The notes: a model not told the origin generated them from the letters alone. Positions 53,586-64,000 are shown, counted from the stretch's first letter. The stretch is DNA of 64,000 nt from Cellulosimicrobium arenosum (GCF_014837295.1 NZ_JACYHB010000001.1:186001-250000), one strand, 5' to 3'. Numbers and translations: made by a program.

Positions 53586-55244
53586 ATGAGCGAGACATTC
53601 GGCCGTAGCGACGACCTGGGCGCAGGAGGTGCGTCGCGCGAGGTCGCGCTCCTGTCCGCGAAGAACGAGCGCCTCGCCGAGGCGCTGCGCGCCGCACGCG
53701 ACCAGATCGTGGACCTCAAGCGCCAGATCGACGACCTGGCCAAGCCCCCGGGCACGTACGCCGTCTTCCTCGGCGCCCACGAGGACGGCAGCGTCGACGT
53801 GTCCGCGTCGGGCCGCAAGATGCACGTCGGGGCGAGCCCCTCGATCGACGTCGCGCGGCTGCTGCCCGGCCAGGAGGTCAAGCTCAACGAGGCGATGACC
53901 GTCGTGGGAGCGGGCGCGTACGAGCGCACGGGGGAGATCGTCACCGTCAAGGAGGTCCTCGACGCAGAGCGCGTCCTGGTCGTCGGGCGCGCGGACGAGG
54001 AGCGTGTCGTGCGGCTGGCCGGCTCGGTGCCGCCGGACACGCTGCGCGTGGGGGACTCGCTCACGGTCGACACCCGCAGCGGCTTCGTGTTCGAGGTCGT
54101 GCCGAAGTCCGAGGTCGAGGAGCTCGTGCTCGAGGAGGTCCCGGACATCGACTACGCCGACATCGGCGGGCTGGGACCGCAGATCGAGCAGATCCGCGAC
54201 GCCGTCGAGCTGCCGTTCACGCACCCGGACCTGTTCCGCGAGCACGGGTTGCGCCCGCCCAAGGGCGTGCTGCTCTACGGTCCGCCCGGGTGCGGCAAGA
54301 CGCTCATCGCGAAGGCCGTCGCCAACTCGCTCGCGCACACCGTCGCGCGGGCACGCGGCGAGGAGCTGGCGCCGGGAACCGCCGCGAAGAGCTTCTTCCT
54401 CAACGTCAAGGGCCCCGAGCTGCTCAACAAGTACGTCGGAGAGACCGAGCGGCACATCCGGCTCATCTTCGCCCGAGCCCGCGAGAAGGCGTCCCAGGGG
54501 ACCCCGGTCGTCGTGTTCTTCGACGAGATGGAGTCCCTGTTCCGCACGCGCGGCACGGGACTGTCGTCCGACGTCGAGACGACGATCGTCCCGCAGCTGC
54601 TCGCGGAGATCGACGGTGTCGAGCGCCTCGACAACGTCATCGTCATCGGGGCGTCGAACCGTGAGGACATGATCGATCCCGCGATCCTGCGGCCCGGCCG
54701 CCTCGACGTGAAGATCAAGATCGAGCGGCCCGACGCCGAGGGGGCCAAGGAGATCTTCGCGAAGTACCTCACCGACGACCTGCCGATCCACGCGGACGAC
54801 CTCGCCGAGAACGGGGGCAACACGCGTGCTGCGCTCGACGCGATGATCCGGTCCGTCGTGGAGCGGATGTACTCCGAGGAGGACGAGAACCAGTTCCTCG
54901 AGGTCACCTACGCCAGCGGGGACAAGGAGATCCTGTACTTCAAGGACTTCAACTCCGGTGCGATGATCCAGAACGTCGTCGACCGCGCCAAGAAGTCCGC
55001 GATCAAGGACCTCCTCGCCACCGGGCGGCGCGGCATCCGGGTCGAGCACCTGCTGTCCGCGTGCGTCGACGAGTTCAAGGAGAACGAGGACCTGCCGAAC
55101 ACGACCAACCCCGACGACTGGGCACGCATCAGCGGCAAGAAGGGCGAGCGCATCGTCTTCATCCGCACGATCGTCCAGAAGAAGGGCGAGGGCGGCTCGC
55201 CGCGCACGATCGACACCGTCACGAACACCGGCCAGTACCTCTGA
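53586..55244 (+). CDS. arc: Proteasome-activating AAA ATPase (ARC/Mpa)
   Basis: 552 residues from ATG with GAGGGGAGA upstream. An N-terminal coiled coil ([32 protein letters not shown], residues about 20-51) binds Pup. Two OB folds follow. The AAA domain has Walker A GPPGCGKT at residues 232-239, Walker B VVFFDEME and an [19 protein letters not shown]-like sensor region. The C-terminus is QYL, the penultimate-Tyr type that docks into the 20S alpha-ring pockets. It unfolds pupylated substrates and feeds them to the 20S core. Confidence 0.97.
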   Translation: MSETFGRSDDLGAGGASREVALLSAKNERLAEALRAARDQIVDLKRQIDDLAKPPGTYAVFLGAHEDGSVDVSASGRKMHVGASPSIDVARLLPGQEVKLNEAMTVVGAGAYERTGEIVTVKEVLDAERVLVVGRADEERVVRLAGSVPPDTLRVGDSLTVDTRSGFVFEVVPKSEVEELVLEEVPDIDYADIGGLGPQIEQIRDAVELPFTHPDLFREHGLRPPKGVLLYGPPGCGKTLIAKAVANSLAHTVARARGEELAPGTAAKSFFLNVKGPELLNKYVGETERHIRLIFARAREKASQGTPVVVFFDEMESLFRTRGTGLSSDVETTIVPQLLAEIDGVERLDNVIVIGASNREDMIDPAILRPGRLDVKIKIERPDAEGAKEIFAKYLTDDLPIHADDLAENGGNTRAALDAMIRSVVERMYSEEDENQFLEVTYASGDKEILYFKDFNSGAMIQNVVDRAKKSAIKDLLATGRRGIRVEHLLSACVDEFKENEDLPNTTNPDDWARISGKKGERIVFIRTIVQKKGEGGSPRTIDTVTNTGQYL

Positions 55245-55323
55245 GACCTGCACCCGCCGCACCGTCCGCACCGTCCGTGGACGGTGTCGCCGCGCCCTCG
55301 CGGGTCCGGCATAGGGTGGCCGT

Positions 55324-57039
55324 GTGAGCGTTCGACGGGTCATGGGCATCGAGACCGAGTACGGCGTGCTGCAGCCGGGGCAGCCCATGGCGAACCCGAT
55401 GCTCATGTCCAGCCAGGTCGTCACGACCTACCGGGCGCTCGCGGCGCGCAGCGACGGTGCGCGGGGCAGGGCCCGGTGGGACTACGACGACGAGGACCCG
55501 CTCCAGGACGCGCGCGGGTTCCATCTCCAGCGCGCCTCCGCCCACCCGTCGCTGCTCACGGACGACCCGACGGCGCCGGCGCCGTCGGGCCCGGTCGCGG
55601 CGTCGGCCGGTGCTGGGGGTGCTGGGGGTGCCGTGGCCGGTGCGGGGGCCGAGGGCGCCGGGACCGCGGGCCGGCCGGCGGGCACGCTCCAGGAGGTCGC
55701 GCGTCCGACGGCCGAGGAGTACGACGACCCGAGCGCGGCGAACGTCATCCTCACCAACGGCGCGCGGCTCTACGTCGACCATGCCCATCCCGAGTACTCG
55801 TCCCCCGAGGTCACCGTGCCGCACGACGCGGTGTGCTGGGACGTCGCGGGGGAGAGGGTGATGCTCGCGGCGTCGCGCGAGCTCGCGAACGCCCCCGGCG
55901 CGGCCCCGGTGGTGCTGTACAAGAACAACGTCGACGGCAAGGGCGCGAGCTACGGCACCCACGAGAACTACCTCGTCGACCGTGATGTGCCGTTCGGCGT
56001 GCTGGTGGAGATGCTCACGCCGTTCCTCGTGACCCGGCAGGTCTTCTCCGGCTCGGGACGCGTCGGTCTCGGTCCCACGGGCGAGGCCGACGGCTACCAG
56101 ATCTCCCAGCGCGCCGACTACGTCGAGGCCGAGGTCGGCCTCGAGACGACCCTGCGCCGTCCGATCGTCAACACGCGCGACGAACCGCACGCGGACCGTC
56201 TGCGGTGGCGCCGTCTCCACCTGATCATCGGCGACGCGAACCTGTTCGAGACCGCGACCTATCTCAAGACGGGCACGACCTCGCTCGTGCTGTTCGTCAT
56301 CGAGCACCTCGACGAGCTCGGTCCGGGCGTCCGGGCACGCCTGGCGTCGCTGCGGCTCGCGGACCCGGTCGCGGACGTCCAGCGGGTGAGCCGCGACCTC
56401 GACCTCACGCGACCTCTGCGGCTCGCCGACGGTCGCTCGCTCACCGCCCTCGAGATCCAGCGCGAGTACCTCGCGGTCGCCGCGGACGCGGCGGGCGGTC
56501 CCGCGGCCGGCTCGGCGGGCGTCGACGCGCCGACGCGCGACGTGCTCGACCGCTGGGAGTCGGTGCTCACGCGGCTCGCCTCCGACCGCGACGCGTGCGC
56601 CCGGGACGTCGAGTGGGTAGCGAAGCTGCGGCTGCTGGACCGGCTGCGCGAGCGCGACGGCCTCGACTGGGGTCATGCGCGGCTCGCGACCCTGGACCTG
56701 CAGTGGTCCGACGTGCGGCCCGAGCGCGGGATCTACCACCGACTGCTCGCCGCGGGCGCGGTCGACCGGATCGTCACGGAACGTGAGGTCGGGGCGGCGG
56801 TGCACCACGCTCCGGAGGACACGCGGGCGTTCTTCCGCGGCGAGGTCATGGCGCGCTACGGCGACCAGGTCTCGGCCGCGAGCTGGGACTCGGTCATCTT
56901 CGACGTCCCGGGAGCCCCGTCGCTGCAGCGCGTCCCGATGATGGACCCGCTGCGCGGCACGCGCGCCCACATCGGGTCGCTCCTCGACGCGTCCGACGAC
57001 GCGGCGACCCTGCTGGCGGGTCTCGCGTCCCCGAGTTGA
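55324..57039 (+). CDS. dop: Depupylase/deamidase of Pup
   Basis: 571 residues. MSVRRVMGIETEYGV is the glutamine-synthetase-like ATP-binding start with the Glu-Thr-Glu motif. HAHPEYSSPEVTVPHDAVCWD contains the catalytic Asp region. VLYKNNVDGKGASYGTHENYL and RVGLGPTGEADGYQISQRADY match Dop. Residues about 81-122 form an Ala/Gly-rich expansion where the Dop loop lies, longer and lower in complexity than expected. Dop removes Pup from substrates and deamidates Pup-Gln. Pup here already ends in Glu, so only depupylation should be needed. Confidence 0.96.
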   Translation: MSVRRVMGIETEYGVLQPGQPMANPMLMSSQVVTTYRALAARSDGARGRARWDYDDEDPLQDARGFHLQRASAHPSLLTDDPTAPAPSGPVAASAGAGGAGGAVAGAGAEGAGTAGRPAGTLQEVARPTAEEYDDPSAANVILTNGARLYVDHAHPEYSSPEVTVPHDAVCWDVAGERVMLAASRELANAPGAAPVVLYKNNVDGKGASYGTHENYLVDRDVPFGVLVEMLTPFLVTRQVFSGSGRVGLGPTGEADGYQISQRADYVEAEVGLETTLRRPIVNTRDEPHADRLRWRRLHLIIGDANLFETATYLKTGTTSLVLFVIEHLDELGPGVRARLASLRLADPVADVQRVSRDLDLTRPLRLADGRSLTALEIQREYLAVAADAAGGPAAGSAGVDAPTRDVLDRWESVLTRLASDRDACARDVEWVAKLRLLDRLRERDGLDWGHARLATLDLQWSDVRPERGIYHRLLAAGAVDRIVTEREVGAAVHHAPEDTRAFFRGEVMARYGDQVSAASWDSVIFDVPGAPSLQRVPMMDPLRGTRAHIGSLLDASDDAATLLAGLASPS

Positions 57040-57225
57040 CGCGCAGCAACTAGGCTGGAGGTACGACGGCGCCGGGTTCCCTCGCGGACCGGGCGTCGCG
57101 TGCGAGCAGTACCGTGTCCGCCCTGGTGGCGGGCCACGTAGCGGCAAGTAGCGGCAGCAACAGCAGTGACGGCAGAGTCGGCAGATCCACGGGACGCAGC
57201 GCGGCCGGTGGGCGAGGAGGCAGTG

Positions 57226-57426
57226 ATGGCGGGAACGGAACGCACCCACGCGTCGCACGAGGACCGGCGTCCTGACGACGAGCCGGACGCCCCGGCCGCC
57301 CCGGCCGCGCCGCAGAGCCAGGCGCGCGACGCCGAGGTGGACTCGCTCCTCGAGGAGATCGACGAGGTGCTCGAGACGAACGCCGAGTCGTTCGTCCGCG
57401 GGTTCGTCCAGAAGGGCGGCGAGTGA
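57226..57426 (+). CDS. pup: Prokaryotic ubiquitin-like protein Pup
   Basis: 66 residues from the ATG at 57226, with GAGGAGG upstream. It is largely disordered and acidic. The ARC-binding helix is [24 protein letters not shown]. The C-terminus is QKGGE, ready for ligation to substrate lysine by PafA without deamidation. The next gene, prcB, starts 19 bases later. Confidence 0.97.
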   Translation: MAGTERTHASHEDRRPDDEPDAPAAPAAPQSQARDAEVDSLLEEIDEVLETNAESFVRGFVQKGGE

Positions 57427-57445
57427 GAAGGGTGGCCCAGTCCTG

Positions 57446-58324
57446 ATGAGCACGGACCTCCCCGGGCGGCTGCCCGACGCGTTCACGACCCCCGGGTCGT
57501 CGTCGTTCCTCGACTTCCTCCACGGTCATGCACCGGAGCTCCTGCCCTCGCACCGCGCGACGGGCGCCACGGGCTCGGCCGCCGGCACGGACCCGCGCGG
57601 TGCGTCGCTCGCGCCGCACGCGACGACGATCGTGGCGTGCACGATCGGTGCCGACGCCGCAGGTGGCGTGGTCATGGCCGGGGACCGGCGCGCGACGATG
57701 GGCTCGATGATCGCGCACCGGGAGATCGAGAAGGTCTTCCCCGCGGACGAGTTCTCGGCGGTCGGCATCGCGGGCACCGCGGGCATCGCCGTCGAGCTCG
57801 TGCGGCTCTTCCAGCTCGAGCTCGAGCACTACGAGAAGATCGAGGGCGCCCTGCTCTCCCTCGACGGCAAGGCCAACCGGTTGTCGACGATGATCCGTCA
57901 GAACCTCGGGCTCGCGCTGCAGGGTCTCGCGGTCGTCCCGCTCTTCTGCGGGTTCGACCTCGACCAGGGCCGGGGCCGGATCTTCTCCTACGACGTCACC
58001 GGCGGGCGCTACGAGGAGCGCGACCACCACAGCGTGGGGTCCGGGTCCGTGTTCGCCCGCGGTGCCCTGAAGAAGCTCTGGCGACCGGGCCTGCGCCGCG
58101 ACGAGGTCGTGCGGGTCGCCGTCGAGGCGCTGTACGACGCCGCGGACGACGACTCGGCGACGGGCGGGCCCGACACGGTGCGCCGGATCTGGCCCGTGGT
58201 CTGCGTCGTGGACGGGGCCGGCTACGTGCGCGTGCCGGACGCGGAGCTCGGGCCCGTCGTGGACGAGATCGTCGCGGAGCGCCACGCCGCCGCCGGCGGA
58301 GCGGACGGGGGTGCACGGTCATGA
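57446..58324 (+). CDS. prcB: Proteasome beta subunit
   Basis: 292 residues. The propeptide covers residues 1-59; cleavage before Thr60 in [10 protein letters not shown] would expose the catalytic threonine. The residue before it is Ala where Gly is usual in Mtb, but the TTIVA mature start is normal. [14 protein letters not shown] holds the family core with the Asp and Lys partners downstream. It forms the two inner rings of the 20S core. The stop overlaps the prcA start (ATGA). Confidence 0.96.
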   Translation: MSTDLPGRLPDAFTTPGSSSFLDFLHGHAPELLPSHRATGATGSAAGTDPRGASLAPHATTIVACTIGADAAGGVVMAGDRRATMGSMIAHREIEKVFPADEFSAVGIAGTAGIAVELVRLFQLELEHYEKIEGALLSLDGKANRLSTMIRQNLGLALQGLAVVPLFCGFDLDQGRGRIFSYDVTGGRYEERDHHSVGSGSVFARGALKKLWRPGLRRDEVVRVAVEALYDAADDDSATGGPDTVRRIWPVVCVVDGAGYVRVPDAELGPVVDEIVAERHAAAGGADGGARS

Positions 58325-59028
58325 ACATGCCGTTCTACGTCTCGCCCGAGCAGCTCATGAAGGACCGGGCGGACTTCGCCCGCAAGGGGATCGCGCGCGG
58401 CCGGTCCGTCGTCGTGCTCGCCTACGACGACGGGATCGCGTTCGCGACCCAGAACCCGTCGCGTGCGCTGCACAAGATCTCGGAGATCTACGACCGGATC
58501 GCGTTCGCCGCCGTCGGCAAGTACAACGAGTTCGAGAACCTGCGCGTGGCCGGTGTCCGGTACGCCGACCTGCGCGGGTACTCCTACGACCGCTCGGACG
58601 TCAACGCTCGTGGTCTCGCGAACGCCTACGCCCAGACCCTGGGAACGGTGTTCACCACCGAGTCCAAGCCCCTCGAGGTCGAGCTGGTCGTCGCCGAGGT
58701 GGGTCCGACGCCTGCGCGGGACCAGGTCTACCGGATCTCCTACGACGGCTCGGTCGCCGACGAGCAGGGCTTCGTCGTCATGGGCGGCCAGTCCGAGCGA
58801 CGCGGGCAGGTCGTCGCCGAGGCCTGGGAACCCGGCATGTCGCTGCCGGCCGCGCTGCGGCTCGCGGTCCGGGCGCTCGGCGCGAGCGAGGACCCCGAGG
58901 CGGAGCCCGAGGACATCGACGCGTCGCAGCTCGAGGTAGCCGTCCTGGACCGGACGCGTCCGCGGCGCGCGTTCCGGCGGCTGACGGGCGGCGTCCTGGA
59001 GTCCGTGCTCGAGCCGGACGGGGAGTAG
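58321..59028 (+). CDS. prcA: Proteasome alpha subunit
   Basis: 235 residues. [41 protein letters not shown], read in parts, is the alpha-type start with N-terminal gating residues. [27 protein letters not shown] and [11 protein letters not shown]-like segments match. There is no active-site Thr. The C-terminal tail, [21 protein letters not shown], is extended and charged. It forms the outer rings and docks with ARC. Confidence 0.96.
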   Translation: MNMPFYVSPEQLMKDRADFARKGIARGRSVVVLAYDDGIAFATQNPSRALHKISEIYDRIAFAAVGKYNEFENLRVAGVRYADLRGYSYDRSDVNARGLANAYAQTLGTVFTTESKPLEVELVVAEVGPTPARDQVYRISYDGSVADEQGFVVMGGQSERRGQVVAEAWEPGMSLPAALRLAVRALGASEDPEAEPEDIDASQLEVAVLDRTRPRRAFRRLTGGVLESVLEPDGE

Positions 59029-59031
59029 GTC

Positions 59032-60393
59032 ATGGACCGCAGGATCTTCGGGCTCGAGACCGAGTACGGCGTCACGTGCGCCGCCGACGACGGCCGCGGG
59101 CTGTCGGCGGACGAGGTCGCCCGGTACCTGTTCCGCAAGGTCGTGGCGTGGGGCCGCTCCTCGAACGTGTTCCTGCGCAACGGCTCGCGGCTGTACCTCG
59201 ACGTCGGCTCCCACCCCGAGTACGCCACGGCCGAGTGCGACGACGTGCGCCAGCTCGTCGCGTACGACCGCGGCGGCGAACGCATCCTCGAGGGCCTCGT
59301 CGCCGACGCCCAGCAACGCCTGGAGCACGAGGGCCTGCCGGGCCGCATCCACCTGTTCAAGAACAACACGGACTCTGCGGGCAACTCCTACGGGTGCCAC
59401 GAGAACTACCTCGTGCGGCGCCAGGGCGACTTCGCCCGGTTGTCCGACGTGCTGGTCCCGTTCCTCATCACGCGTCAGGTGCTGACCGGGGCCGGGAAGG
59501 TCCTCTCGACGCCGCGCGGTGCGGTGTACTGCCTGTCGCAGCGCGCCGACCACATCTGGGAGGCCGTCTCGAGCGCGACCACGCGGTCGCGGCCGATCAT
59601 CAACACGCGCGACGAGCCGCACGCCGACGCGGAGAGCTATCGCCGCCTGCACATCATCGTGGGCGACTCGTCCATGGCGGAGACGACCACCATGCTCAAG
59701 GTCGGCTCGACCGACCTGCTGCTGCGGATGATCGAGGCGGGGGTGCCCATGCGCGACCTCGCGCTGGAGAACCCGATCCGGTCCATCCGCGAGATCAGCC
59801 ACGACATGACGGGCAAGCACCCGGTCCAGCTCGCGAGCGGGCGGACCGTCACCGCGGTCGACCTGCAGGGCGAGTACCTGCAGCGGGTCAAGGAGTTCGT
59901 CGAGCACGAGGCGTCGCAGACCCCGGTCGTCAAGCAGGTCCTCGACCTGTGGGAACGCGGGCTGCGCGCCCTCGAGACCGACGACCTGTCGCTCGTGGAC
60001 CGCGAGCTCGACTGGGTCATCAAGTACCGGCTCATCGAGCGCTACCGCGCCAAGCACGGGCTCGAGCTCGACGACCCGCGCGTCGCGCGTCTCGACCTGG
60101 CGTACCACGACATCTCGCGCACCGAGGGGCTCTACAACCTTCTCGCGGCCCGTGGCATGGTGGAGCGCGTGACGACCGACCTCGAGGTGTTCGAGTCGAC
60201 GGCCGTCCCGCCGCCCACGACGCGCGCCAAGCTGCGCGGCGACTTCGTGCGCGCCGCACAGGAGGCCCGGCGGGACTACACGGTGGACTGGGTGCACCTC
60301 AAGCTCAACGACCAGGCGCAGCGCACCGTGCTGTGCAAGGACCCGTTCCGCAACGTCGACGAGCGGGTGGAACGACTCATCGAGTCGATGTGA
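59032..60393 (+). CDS. pafA: Pup--protein ligase
   Basis: 453 residues. [16 protein letters not shown] is the nucleotide-binding start, [28 protein letters not shown] carries the catalytic Asp region, and [20 protein letters not shown] follows. [22 protein letters not shown] and PDLAY-like ends match. It activates the C-terminal Glu of Pup by phosphorylation and joins it to substrate lysines. It starts 4 bases after prcA ends, so they are in one operon. Confidence 0.97.
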   Translation: MDRRIFGLETEYGVTCAADDGRGLSADEVARYLFRKVVAWGRSSNVFLRNGSRLYLDVGSHPEYATAECDDVRQLVAYDRGGERILEGLVADAQQRLEHEGLPGRIHLFKNNTDSAGNSYGCHENYLVRRQGDFARLSDVLVPFLITRQVLTGAGKVLSTPRGAVYCLSQRADHIWEAVSSATTRSRPIINTRDEPHADAESYRRLHIIVGDSSMAETTTMLKVGSTDLLLRMIEAGVPMRDLALENPIRSIREISHDMTGKHPVQLASGRTVTAVDLQGEYLQRVKEFVEHEASQTPVVKQVLDLWERGLRALETDDLSLVDRELDWVIKYRLIERYRAKHGLELDDPRVARLDLAYHDISRTEGLYNLLAARGMVERVTTDLEVFESTAVPPPTTRAKLRGDFVRAAQEARRDYTVDWVHLKLNDQAQRTVLCKDPFRNVDERVERLIESM

Positions 60394-60408
60394 CGTGCAG
60401 GGACTGAT

Positions 60409-61425
60409 GTGACGACCGTGCTCCCCACGGCCGACGGACCTCTGGGTGCCGCGCGGCCGCACCGCCGCCGCGCCCGCCGCTACCGGGCGTCGACCCGTGC
60501 CGCGGCGCTCGCGCTCGCGACGGCACTCGTGCTCGCGGCGTGCCAGGAGCCGGAGGACGTGCGTGCGACGCCGCTCAACACGGCGGTGGAGGTCTCGGGC
60601 CGGGCGGGCGTGACCCCGGAGGTCTCGTTCACCGCGCCGCTGGACGTGCCGGAGACGCGGTCCGAGGTCGTGTGGCCGGGGACGGGACCTGAGCTCGCCG
60701 ACGGCGACCCGCTGCTGCTGAACATCTACGCGCAGGACGGCCGCGACGGGTCGGTGATCCAGAGCACGTTCGCGGACGCGCCCCAGTGGTACACGATGAG
60801 CGACGGGTCGGTGGGCAGCGAGCTCGCCGACGCGCTGGACGGGCAGCGCGTGGGAGCACGCCTCCTGCTCGTCGAGTCCGACGAGAGCGAGGGCACCCAG
60901 GTGCCGGTCGTGATGGTCGTCGACGTGCTCCCCACGGGACCGACGGGCGAACCGGTGGACCCGGTCGACGGTGCGCCCACGGTGACGGACGGTCCGGACG
61001 GCGAACCGGTGGTGACGATACCCCCGGGCACCGACCCGCCGGGCGACCTCGCCGTCGTCCCCCTCGTGCGCGGAACCGGCGCGCAGGTCGAGGCGGGCCA
61101 GGTGGTGACCGCGCGTTACACCGGTGTGCGCTGGTCCGACGGCACGGTGTTCGACAGCACGTGGACCGACGGGGGTGCGCCGACGTCGGTCATGATCGGC
61201 ATCGGTGAGGTCGTCGAGGGCTGGGAGCAGGGCCTGCTCGAGCAGTCGGTCGGCAGCCGAGTGATGCTCGTCGTCCCGCCCGGTCTGGGGTACGCCGACA
61301 CGTCGAGCCCGCTCGCCGACGAGACGCTGGTGTACGTCGTGGACATCCTCGACGCGCACTACCCGACGACCGAGGAGTCCGCCCGGGCGGACGAACGACC
61401 CCCCGACGAAGGAGCAGACCCATGA
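60409..61425 (+). CDS. FKBP-type peptidyl-prolyl isomerase lipoprotein
   Basis: 338 residues from a GTG. An Arg-rich leader and hydrophobic stretch end in the lipobox VLAAC with Cys45. Residues about 75-170 look like a degenerate FKBP domain ([23 protein letters not shown]) and about 215-320 a canonical one ([51 protein letters not shown]). It should aid folding outside the membrane. It follows pafA by 15 bases, the usual place in actinobacteria. The stop overlaps the hisF start. Confidence 0.93.
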   Translation: MTTVLPTADGPLGAARPHRRRARRYRASTRAAALALATALVLAACQEPEDVRATPLNTAVEVSGRAGVTPEVSFTAPLDVPETRSEVVWPGTGPELADGDPLLLNIYAQDGRDGSVIQSTFADAPQWYTMSDGSVGSELADALDGQRVGARLLLVESDESEGTQVPVVMVVDVLPTGPTGEPVDPVDGAPTVTDGPDGEPVVTIPPGTDPPGDLAVVPLVRGTGAQVEAGQVVTARYTGVRWSDGTVFDSTWTDGGAPTSVMIGIGEVVEGWEQGLLEQSVGSRVMLVVPPGLGYADTSSPLADETLVYVVDILDAHYPTTEESARADERPPDEGADP

Positions 61426-62192
61426 CCGTCGCGACCCGCGTGATCCCGTGCCTCGACGTCGACGCCGGGCGAGTCGTCAAGGGCGTGAACTTCGAGAACC
61501 TGCGCGACGCCGGCGACCCGGTCGAGCTCGCGGCGCGCTACGACACCGAGGGCGCCGACGAGATCACGTTCCTCGACGTCTCCGCGTCGTCGGGCGAGCG
61601 CGAGACCATGTACGACGTGGTGCGCCGCACCGCCGAGCAGGTGTTCGTCCCGCTCACGGTCGGCGGTGGCGTGCGCTCCACGGACGACGTCGACCGGCTC
61701 CTGCGCGCGGGCGCGGACAAGGTCGGGGTGAACACCGCGGCGATCGCCCGTCCCGGGCTGATCGCGGAGATCGCCGACCGGTTCGGGAGCCAGGTCCTGG
61801 TCCTGTCCGTCGACGCCCGCCGGACGACGGGCGAGACGCGCACGGACTCCGGCTACGAGGTCACGACGCACGGGGGCCGACGTGGAACGGGCATCGACGC
61901 GGTGGCGTGGGCCGAGCGGGCCGCGGAGCTCGGCGCGGGCGAGATCCTCCTGAACTCCATGGACGCGGACGGGACGACGAACGGGTTCGACCTCGCGATG
62001 CTGGCCGACGTGCGGTCCGTGGTCCGGGTCCCGCTGATCGCGAGCGGGGGAGCCGGCGCCGTCGAGCACTTCACCGCGGCGGCCCGTGCCGGGGCGGACG
62101 CGGTCCTCGCCGCGAGCGTGTTCCACTTCGGGGCCATGACCGTGGGTGCCGTGAAGGACCGCATGCGGGCCGACGGCGTCACGGTGCGCTGA
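61422..62192 (+). CDS. hisF: Imidazole glycerol phosphate synthase cyclase subunit
   Basis: 256 residues. [29 protein letters not shown] has the catalytic Asp near the start, [37 protein letters not shown] and VLSVDARR are the barrel strands. [20 protein letters not shown] holds the second catalytic Asp. It uses ammonia from HisH to make imidazole glycerol phosphate and AICAR. The ATG overlaps the FKBP stop (ATGA), which couples histidine synthesis to the proteasome-locus transcript. Other his genes are not in the window. Confidence 0.97.
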   Translation: MTVATRVIPCLDVDAGRVVKGVNFENLRDAGDPVELAARYDTEGADEITFLDVSASSGERETMYDVVRRTAEQVFVPLTVGGGVRSTDDVDRLLRAGADKVGVNTAAIARPGLIAEIADRFGSQVLVLSVDARRTTGETRTDSGYEVTTHGGRRGTGIDAVAWAERAAELGAGEILLNSMDADGTTNGFDLAMLADVRSVVRVPLIASGGAGAVEHFTAAARAGADAVLAASVFHFGAMTVGAVKDRMRADGVTVR

Positions 62193-62210
62193 TCGCTCGT
62201 CGTCGTCCTC

Positions 62211-62243
62211 GGCCCTCCGTCGGGCCTCCGTCGGGCCTCCGTC
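62211..62243. repeat. Tandem 11-bp repeat (3 copies)
   Basis: GGCCCTCCGTC, GGGCCTCCGTC, GGGCCTCCGTC directly after hisF. The short GC-rich tandem has no evident function and may arise by slippage. Confidence 0.7.
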
Positions 62244-62359
62244 GGCACGGGGCCGGACCGAGAACGGCACGGGGGGTTCACCCGGGGCGATGTCCAGGAG
62301 TCCGTCGCCCCCGACCGTGCGAGAATCGTCGCACCCCGAACGAAAGACGAGGTCCGTCC

Positions 62360-64000
62360 GTGCCTGCCCGCACGACGCGCTCCACCAGAGCCGACGCCCG
62401 CCCCGCCCGCACCGCTCCCACCGACTCCCTGCCCGACCCGTTCCCCGTCCGCCGCCCGCACGGCCTGACCGGCTCGCGCCTGCGACGCTCGCTCACCCTG
62501 ATGTGGCGCGGCCTGCGCGACGAGTGGCGCACCTACGCGCTCGGGGTCGGCGCGTCGGCGCTGTTCGGCGCCCTCACTGTCGCCGTGAGCAGCGCCGTCG
62601 GCACCGCGACGGACGAGGTGGTCGTCCCGGCTCTCGCGGGCGACGAGGCGGCGCGCGACCGGATCTGGGTCGCCGGGCTCGCGCTCGCCGGGATCGCCGT
62701 CTCCCTCGCGCTGAGCGTGGCCGCGCGCCGGATCTTCGCGGGCAACGGCTTCGCGGCCCTGCAGGCGCGGCACCGCACGGTCGTCACGCGCCAGTACCTG
62801 CGTCTGCCCATGTCGTGGCACCGCGCGCACCCGGCAGGACAGCTGCTGTCGAACGCCAGTGCGGACGTCGAGGCGTCGACCGGGGTGTTCAACCCGTTGC
62901 CCTTCGCGCTGGGCGTCGTCGTCATGATCGGGGTCGCGGCGGTCATGCTGTTCCGCGCGGACGTCTGGCTGGCGTGCGCCGCGCTCGTGGTCATCCCGCT
63001 CGCCATCGCGGCCAACGTCGTCTTCCAGCGCTACATGTCGCCCGCGATCACGCGCGCGCAGCAGCTGCGGGCCGAGGTCGCCGACGTCGCGCACGAGAGC
63101 TTCGAGGCAGCGCTGCTGGTCTCGTCCCTCGGCACGCAGGACCGCGAGGAGGCGCGCTTCGCCGGGCGGACGGACACGCTGCGGGCCGCGAACGTGCGCG
63201 TCGGCCAGGTCCGCGCGTACTTCGACCCGGTGATCGAGATGCTGCCCGCGCTCGGCACGCTCCTCGTGCTGGGCGTCGGCACGGTACGTCTCGCGAGCGG
63301 GGCCGTGGAACCGGGCGACATCGTCTCCGCGGCCTACCTGCTCACGGTCATGGCGGTGCCCGTGCGCGCGTTCGGCTGGGTGCTGGGCGAGCTGCCGCGC
63401 GCCCTCGTCGGGTACGAGCGCATCAGCCGCGTGGTCGACGCCGGTGGCGTCCTGCGGGCGGGCACGGACGCGTTGCCCGCGGGGCAGCACGGTCTCGCGG
63501 TGCACCTCGACGGCGTCGGGGTCGACGTGCGCGCGGGCGGGCGGTCCGTGACCCTGCTCGACGACATCGAGCTCGACGTGCCCTCCGGCGCGACGGTCGC
63601 GATCGTCGGCCCGACGGGGGCGGGCAAGACGACCGTGGTCTCGCTCCTGGCCCGGCTCTCGGACCCGACGCGCGGACGCGTGCTGCTCGACGGCCGCGAC
63701 GTGCGCGACGTGCGCGAGCAGGACCTGATCTCCGCGGTCGCGCTCGTCGCGCAGCACGCGTTCGTGTTCGAGGACACGGTGCGCGCGAACGTCTCGCTGT
63801 CGGACGTCGGGCAGGGACCGGACGACGCGCAGGTGTGGGAGGCGCTGCGGCTCGCCCGCGTCGACGACGTCGTGGCGCGCCTTCCCGACGGGCTCGACTC
63901 CCCGCTGGGGGAGCGCGGCGCGAACCTGTCGGGGGGTCAGCGGCAGCGCCTCGCCATCGCGCGCGCTCTCGTGCGGCGCCCGCGCCTGCTCGTGCTCGAC
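62360..64000 (+). CDS. ABC exporter with fused membrane and ATPase domains (partial)
   Basis: 547 codons from GTG 62360 to the end of the window, frame still open. The first 35 residues are hydrophilic. Six-helix type I exporter domain follows, with YALGVGASALFGALTVAVSSAVGT and a RQYLRLPMSWHRAHPAGQLLSNASADVEAST coupling stretch. The ATPase has Walker A GPTGAGKTT, Q loop VALVAQHAFVFEDTVRANV, signature LSGGQRQRLAIARAL, and Walker B beginning RLLVLD at the very end. It probably dimerises or pairs with a partner downstream. Substrate unknown. Confidence 0.93.
   Translation, partial: MPARTTRSTRADARPARTAPTDSLPDPFPVRRPHGLTGSRLRRSLTLMWRGLRDEWRTYALGVGASALFGALTVAVSSAVGTATDEVVVPALAGDEAARDRIWVAGLALAGIAVSLALSVAARRIFAGNGFAALQARHRTVVTRQYLRLPMSWHRAHPAGQLLSNASADVEASTGVFNPLPFALGVVVMIGVAAVMLFRADVWLACAALVVIPLAIAANVVFQRYMSPAITRAQQLRAEVADVAHESFEAALLVSSLGTQDREEARFAGRTDTLRAANVRVGQVRAYFDPVIEMLPALGTLLVLGVGTVRLASGAVEPGDIVSAAYLLTVMAVPVRAFGWVLGELPRALVGYERISRVVDAGGVLRAGTDALPAGQHGLAVHLDGVGVDVRAGGRSVTLLDDIELDVPSGATVAIVGPTGAGKTTVVSLLARLSDPTRGRVLLDGRDVRDVREQDLISAVALVAQHAFVFEDTVRANVSLSDVGQGPDDAQVWEALRLARVDDVVARLPDGLDSPLGERGANLSGGQRQRLAIARALVRRPRLLVLD

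Overview
The window is chromosomal DNA of a very GC-rich actinobacterium. The proteasome/pupylation locus (ARC, Dop, Pup, PrcBA, PafA), mycothiol ligase MshC, the ImuA'-ImuB-DnaE2 mutasome under a perfect actinobacterial SOS box and two DtxR/IdeR-type iron boxes all point to Actinomycetota. The overall gene mix suggests Micrococcales, probably Cellulomonadaceae, Promicromonosporaceae or a relative. Nearly all coding DNA is strongly G/C-biased at third positions. One gene, 4989-6461, is clearly not.

Layout. 1-507: an incomplete flavin disulfide reductase on the minus strand with a perfect CsoR/CstR-like palindrome at its promoter. 710-4942: a large membrane protein with a lipase-like serine motif, then a TrmH/SpoU RNA methyltransferase. 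4943-9262: an accessory, decaying stretch. It holds an AT-richer P-loop ATPase gene, a degenerate second copy of the methyltransferase 3' end, a HelD-type helicase broken by several lesions, and a truncated acetyltransferase. 9294-15460: a lipase-like hydrolase and an iron-regulated ferric-siderophore uptake system (ATPase, lipoprotein, fused double permease, siderophore-interacting reductase). 15568-23371: YbaK-like and PEBP-like proteins, then the SOS-controlled imuA'-imuB-dnaE2 operon. 23478-28943: an uncharacterised lipoprotein/membrane pair, a SnoaL-like protein, a RIO-type kinase preceded by a 19-codon ORF with a very strong ribosome site, a DUF457 membrane hydrolase, an alpha/beta hydrolase and a DoxX-like protein. 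29003-36947: an OmpR-type two-component system, a secreted ThuA-domain protein, and an ECF-like sigma factor overlapping a large LuxR-family ATPase regulator. 37062-46760: tRNA-Leu(GAG), an AI-2E transporter, alanine dehydrogenase, acetyltransferase, two metallopeptidases, fructosamine kinase, small conserved proteins and an aldo/keto reductase.

46884-64000 is the conserved actinobacterial core. In order it holds uppP, mshC, a PAC2 protein, a HAD phosphatase, a site-2 protease, trmI, the proteasome ATPase, dop, pup, prcB, prcA, pafA, an FKBP lipoprotein, hisF, and the start of an ABC exporter that runs off the window. Pup already ends in Gly-Gly-Glu, so ligation by PafA should not need Dop deamidation. 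Dop would then act mainly as the depupylase.

The most unusual region is 4.5-9.3 kb. A compositionally foreign ATPase gene lies between an intact methyltransferase gene and a diverged, partly deleted duplicate of that gene's 3' end, which is how a cargo gene looks when it arrives with a replacement gene end. No integrase, transposase or CRISPR array was seen. All functional statements come from reading motifs; no database search was run.
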